The notes under the pieces: model-generated
What the model saw: only the letters and a program-made list of their open reading frames with translations
Databases searched by the model: none
Told to the model about the DNA's origin: nothing
In this document: piece by piece, positions 1 to 13,740 of the stretch
Numbering within the stretch: the stretch's first letter is position 1
How the letters are laid out: each line of letters begins with the position of its first letter
Translations under genes and position numbers: made by a program
DNA from: Sapria himalayana
Lineage: Eukaryota > Streptophyta > Magnoliopsida > Malpighiales > Rafflesiaceae
NCBI GenBank assembly: GCA_029783825.1
Contig: JAREIK010003422.1
Location: 247,668-311,667 of the forward strand
DNA length: 64,000 bases
Direction: 5' to 3'

Positions 1-237
1 ATATATATATATATATACTTACATACATACATATATATATATATGTATATATACTATAATTATATATATATATAAACACACACTCACACACACATACATA
101 CATACATATATGCTAAATACATACATACATACATACATGTATATATATACATACATACATACAAATATGCTAAATACATACATACATACATATATGCTAT
201 ATATATAAATTTTCACTTTATATGTATATAGTGACAA
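1..237. repeat. (TA)n / (ACAT)n microsatellite
   Basis: Alternating TA and ACAT runs with short imperfect duplications. Open frames here translate to Tyr/Ile/Met/Cys-rich strings typical of microsatellite and are not genes. Confidence 0.9.
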
Positions 238-1684
238 TAAATCTAAGGAACATTTATAGTATACTAAAATGGAAATATTTTATTTTTAAACATTTTTTAC
301 TAAACATGAAAATTAGTTATTTTTTTGTAAATATTTAATAATTAATGTACCAAAGCACATATGGTGGGGAATACAAAGGCCCAAAATTAAATATTTTATG
401 AGCCAATAATATTTGTGATTGCTACAATACATGATATTAATATCAATAAAACAAGTTATCATTTTGATTTAAATGATGAGAAAAAATATTATTAAATATT
501 TTGATATGAATTTATATTTGTGTAACTAATATTAACAGCTTGTTGCCCACACCTTATCATAAGATAATAAATGCAACATCTAAGATACTATTACATACAA
601 TATAGGATTGTGTAGATGTTTCACTCAAATCACAGATATGTTTACAAAAGGAAGAAAGGAATAATAATACTTTTTAGCATCAAACTTGAAATTTCCACCA
701 ATGAACCCCCCCACTTGTCTAAATTCATAAAAACATGTTAACTCCCACAATATGCTAACATATATAAAAATCTAGAACATTTCCACACACACACACACAC
801 AAATAGAGGAAGAGGAATTGTACAAAAGCAAACATATGAACATGAGAAATTAATAGTGGTAATGTAAAGTAGATTACTACTTTGCCTTCAATCGCTTTAC
901 TGGAGCATTACCATATCTATGCATCCACAAGCAATGTATTTCATAGGATTAGAGAATCTATATCTAAGATTATGAAATACATATAGTTACTTGAGTGGCT
1001 AATGATATACTTGTAAAATATATATCTTTCTTGAATAATGCACTCCAGACTAAGAAAAGCTTGGGGGGGGGGAGCGTTTACAAGTGGTTCATCAATTTAG
1101 GTATCATTTATCTTTATTCTAGTTTTGTTTTTTTCTTTGCCGATTAACCTAATAATGAATCTTTCCAAGACATCTGATGTAAGATGCACGAAAAAATTCT
1201 GATTCAAAGCCTTCATACATTGCCACGGTCCGTCCTATGCATGGGTCCCATCTTTACTAATTTCAGCTAGATCAAAAGGAGGTCGAGTTCTAATATCTTC
1301 ATTATTCCTAAAACATTTTGTTTTTTTTCACTCTCTTTCTCTCTAAACATTAGTGTTGGACATCTTTTAAGATATTTGTTGAAGTTGTATGACTATCAAC
1401 TTAGATTTGTGTTTGTTCATGTCTATAATTACTATGTTTATATATCTGTAAATAATATTGTGTACCCAAATATTTTGGGTAGAGTTTTAATTTATAATAG
1501 GTATGTAAAAGGTTTGGCTTTTCCTCTTAGTGATAGGAACAACAACTTAGCTTTTAAAGCTGTGAGATAGACGAAAAAATTCTGGTCCCAAGCAAATACA
1601 GGTTTGTTCTTGACACTCTTATTTCATGCAGATCTACGTCCTTCTGTGCATTGCATTTTTTTGTAATTTTTTCGTTGTTTCTTT
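238..1684. other. Unique AT-rich DNA, no recognised gene
   Basis: No protein family, RNA gene or transposon end could be recognised. Small landmarks are a (CA)n run near 784-800 and a G tract near 1065-1074. A 64-codon plus-strand frame at 1376-1570 has no low-complexity bias (Tyr/Val/Asn-rich) but matches nothing I know, has no visible partner exons and is probably chance. Confidence 0.6.
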
Positions 1685-1729
1685 CAGGTTTTCTTTCAGT
1701 ATATACTACAGTATATATTTATACTGTAG

Positions 1730-1768
<39 letters not shown>

Positions 1769-2220
1769 TGATCTACTATAGTATTTATGCACGTATATAC
1801 TACCAAATATATATGTATATACTGAAGTATATACGTCTGAGTATATATGTACATATAATATTATAGCATATATGTACTTATATTCTTAGTATATCTTCAA
1901 ATATACTACAGTATATGTGCATATATACTCAATATATAAGCACGTATAATTATGTAGTATTATATGTACATATATACTTAGTATATATGTACTTAGTATA
2001 TATGTACATATAATAATGTAGTATATGTACATATATACTCAGTTTATATGTAAAAATAATACTATAATATTTGTACATTTATACTCATTATATAAGAACA
2101 TATAATTTTGAGTATTATATTTAAATATATACTGAGTACATATGTATTCAGTATATATATACATATATACTGAGTATATATGTACATATAAAACTGTAGT
2201 ATATATGTACATATCTATCA
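1685..2220. repeat. TA-rich palindromic tandem repeat
   Basis: Repeated imperfect palindromes built from AGTATATATGTACATATA and TACTGTAGTATATA, roughly every 50 bp, with a (GT)n run at about 1742-1768. The same motif recurs inside CACTA-2 (35820-36010) and CACTA-3 (57815-58010), so this block may be transposon-derived. Confidence 0.75.
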
Positions 2221-2305
2221 ATTGGGTAACATTTATCAATCTATTATTCATAATATCAAAAATTTTTGTAACTATATATATAGGCACATGATTTGTATTT
2301 TATGT

Positions 2306-5265
2306 GTCTATCTATCTATCTATCTCTCTATCTGTCTTTTTATCTACCTATCTACTTATCTACTTGTCTACTTTTCTACCTATCTACCTGTCTATATATC
2401 AATCAATCAATCAATCAATCTATCTATTTATCTTTCAATGTGTCATTTTGTTTATTTATCTATCTATATATATATCTATCTATTTTTCTATTTTTTAATT
2501 ATTCTATCTCTCTCGCTATCTATCTGTCTATTTGTCTGTCTATCTCTCTTTTTATCTTTTATCTATCTATCTCTCTAGTTGTTTATCCAAACCTATTTCT
2601 ATATGTCTAATTGTACAATTATATATATGTCTATCTATCTATCTATTTATCTATATATCTACTTGCCTATATATTAATCTATCTATCTAACTATCTATCT
2701 TTATATATGGCTTTCTGTTTATCTGTCTATTTTTCTATCTATTTATCTGTCAATATATTTATCTATCTATTTGTCTAATTGTCTATCTGTCAATCTATCT
2801 ATATGTCAATATGTCTATCTATTTATCTGTCAATATGTTTATCTATCTATCTGTGTATCTATCTATATATATTTGTCTATCTGTCTATCTATCTATATAT
2901 GTCTATCTGTATATTTGTCTATCTATGTATTTGTCAATATTTCAATATATCTAATTGTCTATCTATTTATTTGTCTATCTATCTGTGTATCTATCTATCT
3001 GACTATCTATATATTTGTCTATCTATCTATCTATCTGCTTATCTGTTTATCGATTAATCTATCTATCTGTATATGAGTCTATATGCTTATATGTCTATAA
3101 ATCTAGCTGTATATCATTCTATTTGTCTATCTATTTATCTATGATATTTTTATTTATATATCTATCTGATCTCTTTGTCTATCAATGTATTTGTCTATAT
3201 GTCTATATGTCTCTATATCTATCTATCTGTCTGTCTGTCTATCTATCTGTCAATCAGTTTGACTATCTATCTATCTATCTATTTGTGTATATGTTTATAT
3301 GCCGATCTATTTATATGTCTATCTGTTTATATGTCTATCTGTCTATATGTATATAGGTCTATCTATATGACTTTCTAAAAATTTGTTTATCTATAAATCT
3401 ATCAATCTCTCTTTGTCTATCTATCTATATATCAATCTATCTATCTCTCTATCTTGCTATCTATATATCTAGAGATCTCTCTACCTATCTAACTATCTCT
3501 CTATAATTGTCTTTTCACCTATCTATCTATCTCTCTATCTATCTGTCTACATAAATATTAATCTATCTATTTATCTATGTATCTATCTATCTATATGTCT
3601 ATCAGTCTTTCTATGTATCTATCTATTTATCTATCTATTAGACAATATATTTAATGATCTATAAATTTAATTATAATCATTTCTATTTGTCTATTAATGT
3701 ATCGATCTTTCTAATTGTATATCTATCTATCTGTATATCAGTTTATATGTCTATTTATTTATCTATATGTTTATTAATCTATCTATCTATCTTTTTATCT
3801 ATCAGTCTATTAGTATATTAGTTTATCTGTATATATGGTTATCATTTTATCTATCTATCTAATTGTTTGTCTATATATCTCTCTATATATCTATCTATCT
3901 TTAATCTCTATTTGTCTATTTATCTATCTATATGTCTATCTATCTATTTGTCAATCAATCAATCTATCTATCTATCTATATATATATATATATTAATTTA
4001 GTTATCTATCTATTTTTCAATCTATCTATATATATATTTGTATATTTATCTATTTGTCTCTTTCTATTTGTGTACCTATCTATCCTTTTATCTGACTCTT
4101 TGTCTATATGATTTTTTTCTATATATCTATAATTCTCTCATTTATCTATCTATATATCTATTAATATTTCTATCTACTTGTCTATCTATCAATCTATCTA
4201 TATGTCTATATAATTGTCTATCTATCTATTTATCTATATGTCTATCAATTTATCTATCTATCTATATATCTATCTATTTCTTTATCAATCTACCTATCTA
4301 CATATCTACATATCTACCTGTATAACTGTGTATCTATCTATGTATCTATCTGTCTATCTATCTATCTATATTTCTATGTTTCAATCTATCTATCTATATA
4401 TCAATTTATCTATACCCCTATCTATTTGTCAATCTATCTATCTTTCTACCTATCTGTTTATCTATATATCAGTCAATATGTATATTTTTCTTTCTATCTA
4501 ACTATTTGTCTATCTTTCTATAAGTCAATAGGTTTATTTGTCTTTCTATCTAACTAACTAACTATCTATCTATCTATAAATGTGTCTTTCTATCTATCAT
4601 TATATCTATCTTTCTATCTAATTATCTTTCAGTCTATCTATATATATTTCTTTTGATATATCTGTTTATATGTCTAGTAGTCTATTAGTCTACCAGTATA
4701 TCTTTCTATCTATCTATCTATCTATATGTATATCTATCTATCTATCTATCTATTTGACTATCTGTCTATTTATTTATATATTTATCTTTCTAAATTCTAT
4801 CAATTTATATGTCTATCTATCTATTTGTCTATCTAGCAATCTATCTATTTGTATATATGTCTATCTGATTATCATTATCTATTTATCTATCTTTCAATCT
4901 GTCTATCTATCAATCTATCTCTCTAACTATCTAACTATCTGTATATCTCTATATCTCTTTATCTCTATATCTATATAACTATGTATCTCTTTATCTATCT
5001 TTATATCTATCTAACTATCTATTTGTGTATCTGTTTATCTATTTATTAATTTATCTTTCTATCTATATATTTATCTATTGTCTATCATTATATATATATA
5101 TATACATATATCTATCTGTCTATCTTTCTATGTGTCTATCTACTATCTATAAATTAGTCAATCTATCTATCTTTCAGTTTATCTATCTATTTGTTTATAT
5201 TTCTATTTGTTATCTATCTAGCTATCTTTTTGTATATTTGTCTATCTATTTCTTTTTCAATCAAA

Positions 5266-5303
<38 letters not shown>

Positions 5304-8300
5304 ATATATCTACCTATCAATATATATGTCTATTTATCATTTTGTCTATCTCTCTATCTATCTATTTGTCTATCTATCTATATGTATATTTATGTATCTA
5401 TCTGTGTCTCAGTCTATTTATCTGTGTCTCATTCTATCTATCTATCTTTCTATATATCAATATGTCTATCTATCTATCTAACTATTTATTTATTTATTTA
5501 TCTATTTATTTGCCTGACTACTTGTTTACATGTCTACATGTCTAACTAACTATATGTCTATCTGTCAATATGTCTATCTAGCTAAATATTTATCTGTCAA
5601 TTTTTTTATATGTCAATCTATCTTTCTGTCAATATGTCTATCAGTCTATCTCTCTATCTATCTATCTATCAATTTATCTTTTTTTATATCTAACTTTCTA
5701 TTTTTCTATATAATATTTGTCTATCTATCTATCTCTCTACTATCATTTGTCTATATGTCTATCTATCTGTCTATTTTTATTTCTATCTATTTATTTTTCT
5801 ATTTGTCTAATTGTCTATCACTTTATTTATTAATCTGTCTATCTATCCATATGTCAAATATGTCTATTTGTCTATCTATATATCTATCAATGAAAATATC
5901 TTTCTATATGTCTATATGTCTATCTATCTTTCTATCTATCTAACTAACTAACTATCTATCTATTAATCATCTATCTATTCTATCTATCTATATGTCTACC
6001 TATATATGTGTTTATAATCTATCTTTCTTTCTATTAATTTGCCTATGTTAATATCTACTAATCTCTCTATCTAACTATAAGTCAACCTAACTATCTTTAT
6101 ATCTATATATCTATTTTTCTAGCTGTCTATTTGTCTATCTAATCATCTTTTAATCAATCTATCTATCCATTTTTCAATCTATCTATTTTTCTATCTATCT
6201 ATCAATCTATATATTTGTCATTCTATACCTTTTTCTATCCTTCTATATATTTATATGTTTATATATATATATATATATATCTATCTATCTATCTATTAAA
6301 TATTTATCTATCTATCCATCTATCTATTAATCTATCTATTTGTCTATGTATCTATCTATCTATATGTCTATCAGTCTATCTATCTATTTATCTATCTATC
6401 TGTCTATATATTTAACTATCTATATATTTAATTATAATCATTTCTAGTTGTCAATCAATGTATTGATATTTCTAACTGTATATTTGTCTATCTGTCTATC
6501 TGTCTATTAGTTTATATGTATTTTTATCTATCTATCTGTCTATTATTCAATCAAACAATATATCTATCTATCTATCTATCTTAATTTCAACTTATCTATC
6601 TTTCAGTTTATTAGTCTATTAGTCTATATGTCTATGTGGATATCATTTTATCTGTCTAACTAACTGTTTGACAAATAATTTTGTCAATCAATCAATCAAT
6701 CTATCTATCTATCTATATGTCTGTCAATCTATAATTTTGTCTATCCTTCTATATGTTTATATGTGTGTATATATAGATATATATATCTATCTATATATCT
6801 ATCTATCTATCTATTAAATATTTATCTATCTATCCATCTATCTATTAATCTATCTATTTGTCTATGTATCTATCTATCTATATGTCTATTAGTCTATCTA
6901 TCTATTTATCTATCTATCTGTCTATATATTTAACTAACTATATATTTAATTATAATCATTTCTAGTTGTCTATCAATGTATCGATATTTCTAACTGTATA
7001 TTTGTCTATCTGTCTATTAGTTATATATTTTTTATCTATCTATCAAAATTTCTATTTATCTATCTTTCAGTCTATTAGTCTATCTGTCTATTAGTCTATT
7101 AGTCTATGTGGATATCATTTTATCTATCTAATTAACTATTTGTCTATCTATCTCTTTATATATCTATCTATCTTTAATATCTATCTGTCTATTTATCTAT
7201 CTATATGTCTATCTGTCTATCTATCTATCGATTTTCTATCTATCTATCAATTTATCAATCAATCAATCTAACTATCTATATATCTATTTATCTATCTATC
7301 TATTTGTTAATCTATCTATCTATCTATTTGTATATTTTTCTATATGTCTTTCTTTCTATTTGTCTACTTGTCTATCCTTCTATCTGACTATTTGTCTATA
7401 TGTTTTTTTCTATCTATCAATATTTTTATAATTCTATCTATCTATATATCTATTAATCGTTTGATCTAATTGCCTATCTATCTATTTATCTGTATGTCCA
7501 TCTATTTGTCTATCTGCCTATTTACCTATATGTCTATCAATTTATATTTCTATGTGTATATCTATCTATGCATCTATCTATGTCTCTATGTGTCTACCTA
7601 TCTACATATCTACCTATCTACCTATATACCTATATATCTATCTATGTATCTATCTATTTGTCTATTTATCATTCTGTCTATATGTCTATGTTTTAATCTA
7701 TATGTCTATCAATCAATTTATCTATTCCACTATCTATATTTCAATCTACCAATCTATCTTCCTATCTATTTATCTATCTATCAGTCAAAATGTATATTTT
7801 TCTTTCTATCTATCTAACTATTTGTCCATCTATATATGTGTCTATCTATCTATATATATATATATATATATATCTTTCTATCTAATTATCTTTCAGTCTA
7901 TCTATATATCTTTCTTTCGATATATATGTCTATATGTCTATCAGTATTTCAGTATATCTGTCTATTTGTCTATTTTTCTATATGTATATCTATCTATCTA
8001 TCTATCGGACTATCTGTCTATTTATCTATCTTTCTATCTCTTTAAATTCTATCAATCTATATGTCTATCTATATATTTTCTATCTAGGGATCTATCTATC
8101 AATTTATATATATGTTTATCTGTCTATATATCTATATGTCTATCTATCTTTATATCTTTCTGTCTATCTATCAATCTTTCAATCTGTCAATCTATCTTTC
8201 TACTATCTATCTATATATCTATATATCTATATATCTATATATCTATATATCTATATATCTATATATCTCTTTATCTATCTCTCTACCTATCTATCTATCT

Positions 8301-9651
8301 TTATATCTGTCTAATTGTCTATTTGTGTATCAATTTATCTATCTTCTTATCTTTCTATTTGTCTACCTATCTATTTTTCAATCAATCTATTTATCTATCT
8401 ATTGTCTATCATTATATATATCTATCTGTATATCTTTCTATATGTCTATCTATCTATCTTTAAATTATTCAATCTATCTATCTTTCAATCAATTAATCTA
8501 TCTGTCTATCTATTTATTTGTTTATATCTCTATCTGTCTATCTATCTAGCTATCTTTTTGTGTATTTGTCTATCTGTCTCTCTTTCAATTGGTCTATCGA
8601 TCTATCTATCTATATATCTATCTATATATCTATCTATATATCTATCTATATATCTATCTATATATCTATCTATATATCTATCTATATATCTATCTATATA
8701 TCTATCTATCTATCATTTTGTCTATCTTAATATCTATCTATTTGTATATCTCTCTATCTATTTGTATATTAGTCTATATATCTGTGTCTCAGTCAATCAT
8801 CTATCTTTTTAGATATCCATTTATCTTTCTATCTAACTATTTCTTTATATATCTATCTATTTATCTGTTTATCTACTTGTCTACATGTCTACCTATCTAA
8901 CTGACTATATGTCTATCTGTCTATATGTCAATCTATCTATCTATATGTCAATTTCCTTATATGTCAATCTATCTTTCTATCAATATGTCTATTTGTATAT
9001 TTCTCTCTATCTGTCTATCTATCTAATTATTTATCTTTCTATTTATCTATCTTTCTATTTTTCTATCTATTATTTGTCAATCTATCTATATTTCTACTAT
9101 CATTAGTCTATATGTCTATATATCTATCAATCTGTCTACCTGTCTATTTGTCTTTCTAACTATCTATCTATCTATTTTTTAATTTGTCTATTTGTCTATC
9201 TCACCATCTATCAATCTGTTTATCTATCCATCTATCAATTCTACCTATATGTTGATCTGTCTATCTATAAATCTATTAATGTATCTATCTTTCTATATGT
9301 CTATATGTCTATATGTCTATATGTCTATCTATGTATCTATCTATCTAACTATTTATCTTTCTATTTATCTATTAAATATCTATCTATTCTCTCTATCTAC
9401 ATTTCTACCTATATATGTGTCTATAATCTATATATATATCTATCTTTCTATCAATTTTTCCATCTTAATATCTACTAACCTCTCTATCTAACTATCTGTC
9501 AAAATATCTATCTTACTGCCTATGTATATATCTATCTATCTGTCTATTTGTCTATCTCATCATCAATTAATCTATCTATTTATCCATTTTTCAATCAATC
9601 TATTTGTCTATCTATCTGTCAATTTGTCAATCAATCTATCTTTCTATATAT

Positions 9652-9683
<32 letters not shown>

Positions 9684-10150
9684 CTATCTATCTATCTATT
9701 ATATATTTATCTATCTATCTATCTACCTATTTATCTATCCATCTATTTATCTATCTTTCTATCAATTTATCTATCTTTCTATCTACAAATCTTTCGATCT
9801 GAATATCTATCAATCTGTCTGTCTATCTATCTATATATCTATATTTCTATCTGTTTATCTGTTTACCCTTCTTTCCATCTATCTACCTTTATGTTTATCT
9901 ATCTATCTATCTATCTATTTGTTTATTAATCTACTTACCTATATACCTATCTATCCATCCTTCTTTCTATCTATCGTTCTATTAGTCTATATGTTTATTT
10001 GTCTATATATTTATCTATTTATCTTTATATATGTATATCTATCTTTCTATACATCTATCAATATGTCTATCTATCTATCTATCTATCTGTCTATATGTCT
10101 ATCACTCTATATTCCTATTTATCTTTCTGTCTATATTTATATTTATATAT
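2306..10150. repeat. Degenerate (TCTA)n tetranucleotide array, 7.8 kb
   Basis: Almost continuous TCTA with TCTG, TTTA, TCAA and TATA variants. All six-frame products are Leu-Ser-Ile-Tyr strings, the expected translation of TCTA in every frame, so none is a gene. Local sub-arrays are present: a near-perfect 12-bp TATATATCTATC unit at about 8606-8712 and an 8-bp ATATCTAT unit at 8208-8262. The array ends exactly where CACTA 5'-terminal sequence begins. Confidence 0.95.
3660..9720. repeat. ~3.3-3.4 kb direct duplication inside the TCTA array
   Basis: Rare words in the array recur in the same order at a nearly constant offset: TTATAATCATTTCT at 3671 and 6950; ATGTATATTTTTC at 4478 and 7790; CTGTGTCTCAGTC at 5402 and 8782; ACTATATGTCTATCTGT at 5549 and 8904; TATATATGTG at 6001 and 9410; TTCTATATATTTATATG at 6241 and 9642. 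The offset drifts from 3279 to about 3400. A third copy of the first word at 6432 gives an extra 518-bp local duplication. Confidence 0.8.
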
Positions 10151-11410
10151 CTATAATAATTACCTACGAATATTTTGCTAGGAATATATTTCCTTGCTAA
10201 TTTGCAAGTGATTAGTTGGGGAATAGTGAGAGTTGTTTGATTTTACATTGAATAACAAATTTGTAATGGATTTGTGACAGATTAGAGATAGCAATTTTCG
10301 ATTGAAAGATTTCCCTATCTATTATTGTCATAGAATTTGTCATAAAGAATGGCGGGAAACTTAGCAATGACTTTTGATATGGATTTTTTCTAGCTACTTA
10401 TCTAGAGAAAAAAACACTCGCTAAATCATTCTCTATAAAATTTTTACAATTATATATTAAATGCAAGCAATTCATCCTTAATTAATAATTTTTACAAAAA
10501 TATATACACTTAGCTTGGAATTTTTCCTAGCTATTTATCTAAGGATTATTTCTATCATTAATCTATTCTGAATTATTTTCTTTTTTTATATTATTTGTTT
10601 TAATATTTGATGTAATTTTTTATATTAAAGGTTTGTCATGGTCTATAGATTAGGGTTCCTTGAAAGATGTCATCTCATATAATAATAATAATAGGATATT
10701 ATAAATATATAATTACAAAAATATATAAATACAAAATAAAAATTTATTTTAATAAAGCCTAAATTAACTATATAAAGAATTATAAAATAGTAAAAATATT
10801 TAAAAAATAATATTTGATTTAATTAAAAAATAAATTTAAATATATGTTTTAATAAAACCATTAAATAATTAATTCTATAATTATAAACAATTTTTAAATT
10901 TTTTGAATTAATAAATGAATATACATAAACATTTGTATTAATAAAAGCTTAAAATTATTACTTGTATGATTATAAAAAAATATTTATAAAAAATCTAAAA
11001 TAATGAATATATTTATATTAATAAAACTATAATAAAACTATTTTTATGATTATAGGAATCTTTTAAAAAATATTTACAAAAAAATTTGAATTTTTAAAAT
11101 AACACTTCAAGCATTATAAAAAAATAATATCCAAGTGTTTATTAAAAGAACACTTTAAGTGTTTTTTAGAGTTTCAATTTTTTTTTAAATATTACTAATG
11201 ATATTTTTTTGTCCTAAAAATACTTAAAATAATTTTTTGCCTTATTAACACATTTGAAAAGTTTTATCAAATTGACCTTAGTTTATTTGAATTCATGTTT
11301 TATTTTTGCCCTTACTAAAATTTTTAATAATTAAACCATTGCATACTATTTTGATTATTAGCTTTTTATATTCTATTCTTATTAAAATAATAAATATTTA
11401 TTTTTTATGA
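10151..11410 (+). mobile_element. CACTA 5' terminal region, inverted copy (truncated element)
   Basis: The reverse complement of 28540-29880 aligns here along its length: ATTACCT at the tip, TGTTTGATTTTA, ATTGAATGA/AACAAATTTGT, TAATATTTGATGTAATTTT, and AATATTACTAATGATATTTTTTT further in. It carries the TAGCTA/TCTAG-type subterminal motifs of this CACTA family. The expected CACTACAAGAAA tip is degraded to CTATAATAATTACC. In the family's orientation the element body would lie to the right, but no matching transposase follows before CACTA-1 begins, so it is a broken end. Confidence 0.8.
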
Positions 11411-11622
11411 TCTTTTTATTATAAGTTAATCTAGGATTTTTATAAATTTAATATATATCAAATAATATAAAATTTTATGACTATAAATTTATTTCTTATT
11501 ATATTCATAAAAATATATTGAATTCACAAAAAATTATATTAATCCATTCCATGTCTGTATCAACCCCATTCCATGTCTGTATGTATTAATCCATGATTCC
11601 ATGCTTGACTATCGTAATTTGA
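11411..11622. other. AT-rich spacer with a short direct repeat
   Basis: No gene. CCATTCCATGTCTGTAT occurs twice near 11546-11581, just before the HD-Zip remnant. Confidence 0.5.
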
Positions 11623-12105
11623 TGTGTGATCTGCTACAATTTTTCAACCTGATAGAAGAAATCCCAGAATCCAAACTATTATCATCCTTCAGGATCGCAC
11701 TCGAATCACTATCTAATAATCCACTCTTAAACTCCTCCTAGTCTATTTCTGGTAAAAGACCCTCCTCCTTGTTGAACAAGCTACTAGTCTCCATGTTTTC
11801 AGCATTAAGATGTGCCTTTAGTTCCCAAATTTGTTTTATCAAGGCTACGTGATAATGTTTAAGGGCTTCATAATTGAGCTTCAGTGAGTCATTATTTGCT
11901 TTCAGGAGGCCATAATCTCTCTCTAAATGCTTGGTTTTCTACCTAGCATGGTTGTTTTAGAACCAAACAACTATTTGTCTTGGATGCAAGCCAAGTTCAT
12001 GAGCCAGTTTTTTTTCCTCTCTAGTTCAAGCTTGTTTTCCACTTCAAAGTTTTTCTTCATTGCCTTCACTTGATCTTTTGTTAGGCATCTCTTCTTTTCT
12101 CTACT
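11623..12105 (-). pseudogene. HD-Zip class I homeodomain-leucine zipper pseudogene fragment
   Basis: Minus-strand translation gives a homeodomain start (KKRCLTKDQVKAMKKNFEVE, then NKLELERK), then after a one-base frameshift in a poly-T run near 12010 the recognition-helix part (KLAHELGLHPRQIVVWF). A leucine zipper follows: HLERDYGLLKANNDSLKLNY and on through ALIKQIWELKAHL. In plants HD-Zip I proteins are nuclear transcription factors that bind AATNATT sites as dimers. Here the conserved WFQN has its Gln codon turned to TAA, a Trp codon is TAG, and another stop lies in the C-terminal tail, so it cannot encode the factor. It has no introns within the piece seen. It lies between a truncated CACTA 5' end and CACTA-1, which suggests capture by a transposon. 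Confidence 0.85.
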
Positions 12106-13458
12106 CTAATTTCTTAATTCTTCTAAACATCCTTTTTAATCAAATCCATCAAAAAAACATTGGTATTCTATTCTGCAAACATGATTGTTACTGTTCTTAC
12201 TTCTTTGACTATAAAGATTTTCTTCTACTGTAGATGGGGATATCAAAATGAAAGCACAAAGGGAATTATAGCTGGCAAATCTTATCATAAGTGGATGCGA
12301 ATATGGGAGCAACATGTATTATTTTGAATGCAAGAATGACAAGGCATAACATTTATCATGCCCCACATGAGTTTTCGTGCACAAAGGCAGACAAGTTCAA
12401 TGTATGTAAATCAGGAAAAAAAGATATGTCAGACTTGAGCTCACTCTATGTCCATCTATATTAGAAAAAAAATGGTTCAATGGAAAAAATTTTTTTAGAA
12501 AAACCTGCTGGAGAATCTGTAGGCTCAGCTATGTTTACCCCCTAGAGATATTAGTAGCGGGGGGAGGGTGGGGGGACATTATTCATGTTATCTATAAGTG
12601 ATAATCACTACCTGGATCTCTTTTTGCTGCATACAATCCTCACGATCAACTAAACTAAATTTGAAATATTGTTGAATTAGAAAAATTTGGTTTACCTTTT
12701 ATTAATTACCACCTAATAATTTGTACAGACTAAAAAGATATGCAAACTTCTGTTTGTATGATATATTTTTATGATGATGTAAGTTCAATTCAAAAATTTA
12801 ATAACTATTATCTACCATATAATGATGGAAGTTCAACTATGAATGGTGAGCTATTGATGAACAACATGCCTTATACGGTGAAATCATTTGGAGACGCCTT
12901 AAGCAGATAAAGCAGTGGGTCATTATTATTTTTTAATCATCTTGTTACTTCTTTTCTGATTTTATTTCTTATAGATGTGGATTCTTCATAGCCATGGGTA
13001 TTGTTCCACTATTTGAAGTTATTTTTGTGTTGTTATCTCTGTTTGGTACTCATTTGTGGAGCATCATAACTACAAAATCATATACCGGTGCCATGCATCT
13101 TTATTTATCCTGGTTGGCATTGACAATGATGAAGTAAGTTCCTATCGCATCTACAAAGTTGTTTCAAGTTGAGCCGGATCAATTTGTTTTGATTATTTGT
13201 TTTTTGTTTTTTTTTTTGCTATTAAATGAGCAACGATATTAGTGACTAGAATCATAAATGTTGCAGAATGAGCTTGCAATTTTAGAATTCATACATCTAT
13301 TAGTTGAAACAATGGATCATCATTTTGTGAATGTGGTAGTGTTGAACTACAACACGATGAACTTATCTGCCTCATCTTTCAATTCTTCAATTGAACTAAT
13401 TTAATTTAGTTTTTTTTAATTATGATTTCTTAATAGTCAATGTGAGTTTGACATTATG
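12106..13458. other. Unassigned DNA between HD-Zip remnant and CACTA-1
   Basis: No recognised family. A possible exon at about 12976-13134 has an upstream TTATAG and a downstream GATGAAGTAAGTT that look like splice sites. One frame reads CGFFIAMGIVPLFEVIFVLL, a hydrophobic, possibly membrane-spanning piece. It may be another captured exon. A run of G (12559-12575) is present. Confidence 0.35.
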
Positions 13459-13740
13459 CACCACAAGAAAGATCCCAAATAGCTAGGAAAAATTCTCTAG
13501 AAATATGGGGGTTTTCCATCGCTAAAGTAGATATAATAATGGATTAATGATGGAACCTTTCCTAATCTAAAGTGCTTGCCACAAAAATTAATGAGTACTA
13601 TATTCCATAGCAAAATTAACGAAGGAAATTTCTAAAGCAAAATTAGCGAGATAAAATTCCCTAACTAAATTAGTGGAAAAATTTTCGTAGCTAAATTAGT
13701 GAGGGAAAATCCCTAGCTATTTTCATTCCAAATTTATTTT
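13459..13740. repeat. CACTA-1 3' subterminal repeats
   Basis: Repeated TAGCTAGG, CTAAATTAG and GCTAAATTAGTGAGG-type motifs in direct and inverted orientation, as expected for transposase-binding subterminal repeats of CACTA elements. The region is homologous to 33170-33450 plus 34517-34700 of CACTA-2. Confidence 0.75.

Noticed and set aside
2306..10150. CRISPR-like or phage-type repeat array
   Set aside because: No fixed repeat with unique spacers; it is a simple tetranucleotide array in plant DNA.
2222..10181. Many plus-strand open frames of up to 303 codons (Leu-Ser-Ile-Tyr-rich)
   Set aside because: They are translations of TCTA microsatellite, which lacks stop codons in all phases. No start context, no complexity, overlapping in three frames.
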